From NCBI GenBank assembly GCA_946885665.1, contig CAMPGT010000232.1, forward strand, positions 1 through 6,325: 6,325 bases of DNA, read 5' to 3'. Below are positions 6,199 through 6,325 of the stretch, piece after piece. Origin of the DNA: an uncultured Chitinophagaceae bacterium. Lineage in GTDB: Bacteria; Bacteroidota; Bacteroidia; Chitinophagales; Chitinophagaceae. Made by a program: the position numbers and the translations under genes. The notes under the pieces were generated by a model. That model was not told the DNA's origin and made no database searches. It saw nothing but the letters and a program-made list of their open reading frames with translations. How positions within the stretch are numbered: position 1 is the first letter of the stretch; every line of letters begins with the position of its first letter.

Positions 6199-6325
6199 TT
6201 ATAACCTGAAATTCAAATTCAAACCATAGCTGCGTGTCGTGGGCAGCGTGTGCGTTTCAATTCCCTGCAGGTTGTCTGATGAAGATACCTGCGCCTCGGG
6301 ATCGAGGTTGTCGATGTATTTTTTG
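6199..6325 (-). CDS. SusC/RagA-family TonB-dependent outer-membrane transporter, C-terminal fragment
   Basis: Only the last 41 residues and the stop (6199-6201) are inside the window; the gene continues past base 6325. The end, THTLPTTRSYGLNLNFRL, has the SusC-family terminal pattern: a P-x-T-R-S-Y-G segment leading into a final amphipathic beta strand that ends near an aromatic residue, as needed for barrel insertion. Such proteins are about 1000 residues long and import SusD-bound ligands across the outer membrane with TonB energy. Its place 20 bases before the SusD-like start is the classical susC-susD order. The call rests on this short tail plus the neighbour. Confidence 0.88.
   Translation of the reverse strand, partial: KKYIDNLDPEAQVSSSDNLQGIETHTLPTTRSYGLNLNFRL

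Overview
The window looks like a chromosomal piece from a Bacteroidota bacterium, most like the Chitinophagaceae/Cytophagales side of the phylum. This rests on a SusC/SusD pair, AT-rich spacers without clear Shine-Dalgarno sequences, and a Bacteroidota-style surface lipoprotein signal. No rRNA, tRNA, CRISPR array, insertion sequence or phage gene was seen.

Left part (1-1936, + strand): two housekeeping genes. The first is the C-terminal third of rsmE (16S rRNA m3U1498 methyltransferase), cut by the window edge. After a T-rich 132-base spacer with an A/T-rich inverted repeat comes a complete comM/yifB gene, an AAA+ Mg-chelatase-like ATPase linked to branch migration in natural transformation.

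Middle spacer (1937-2094): comM and the following gene converge here. The spacer holds an intrinsic terminator that reads correctly on the - strand.

Right part (2095-6325, - strand): one apparent operon, transcribed right to left in the order susC (only its last 41 codons are in the window), susD-like lipoprotein, Tat-exported mandelate-racemase-type enolase superfamily enzyme, and secreted RraA/HMG-aldolase-like protein, ending at the terminator. Gaps are 20, 65 and 71 bases; the last carries a GC-rich hairpin. All four products are predicted to act outside the cytoplasm.

The inferred logic is that SusC/SusD captures and imports an oligomeric or acidic carbohydrate-like ligand through the outer membrane. 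The enolase-family enzyme then abstracts an alpha proton from an acid-sugar carboxylate, probably dehydrating it to a 2-keto-3-deoxy acid. The RraA-fold protein could cleave or decarboxylate that keto acid, all in the periplasm. The individual family calls are strong. The joint pathway and the substrate are hypotheses. The promoter and any regulator of the operon lie outside the window.
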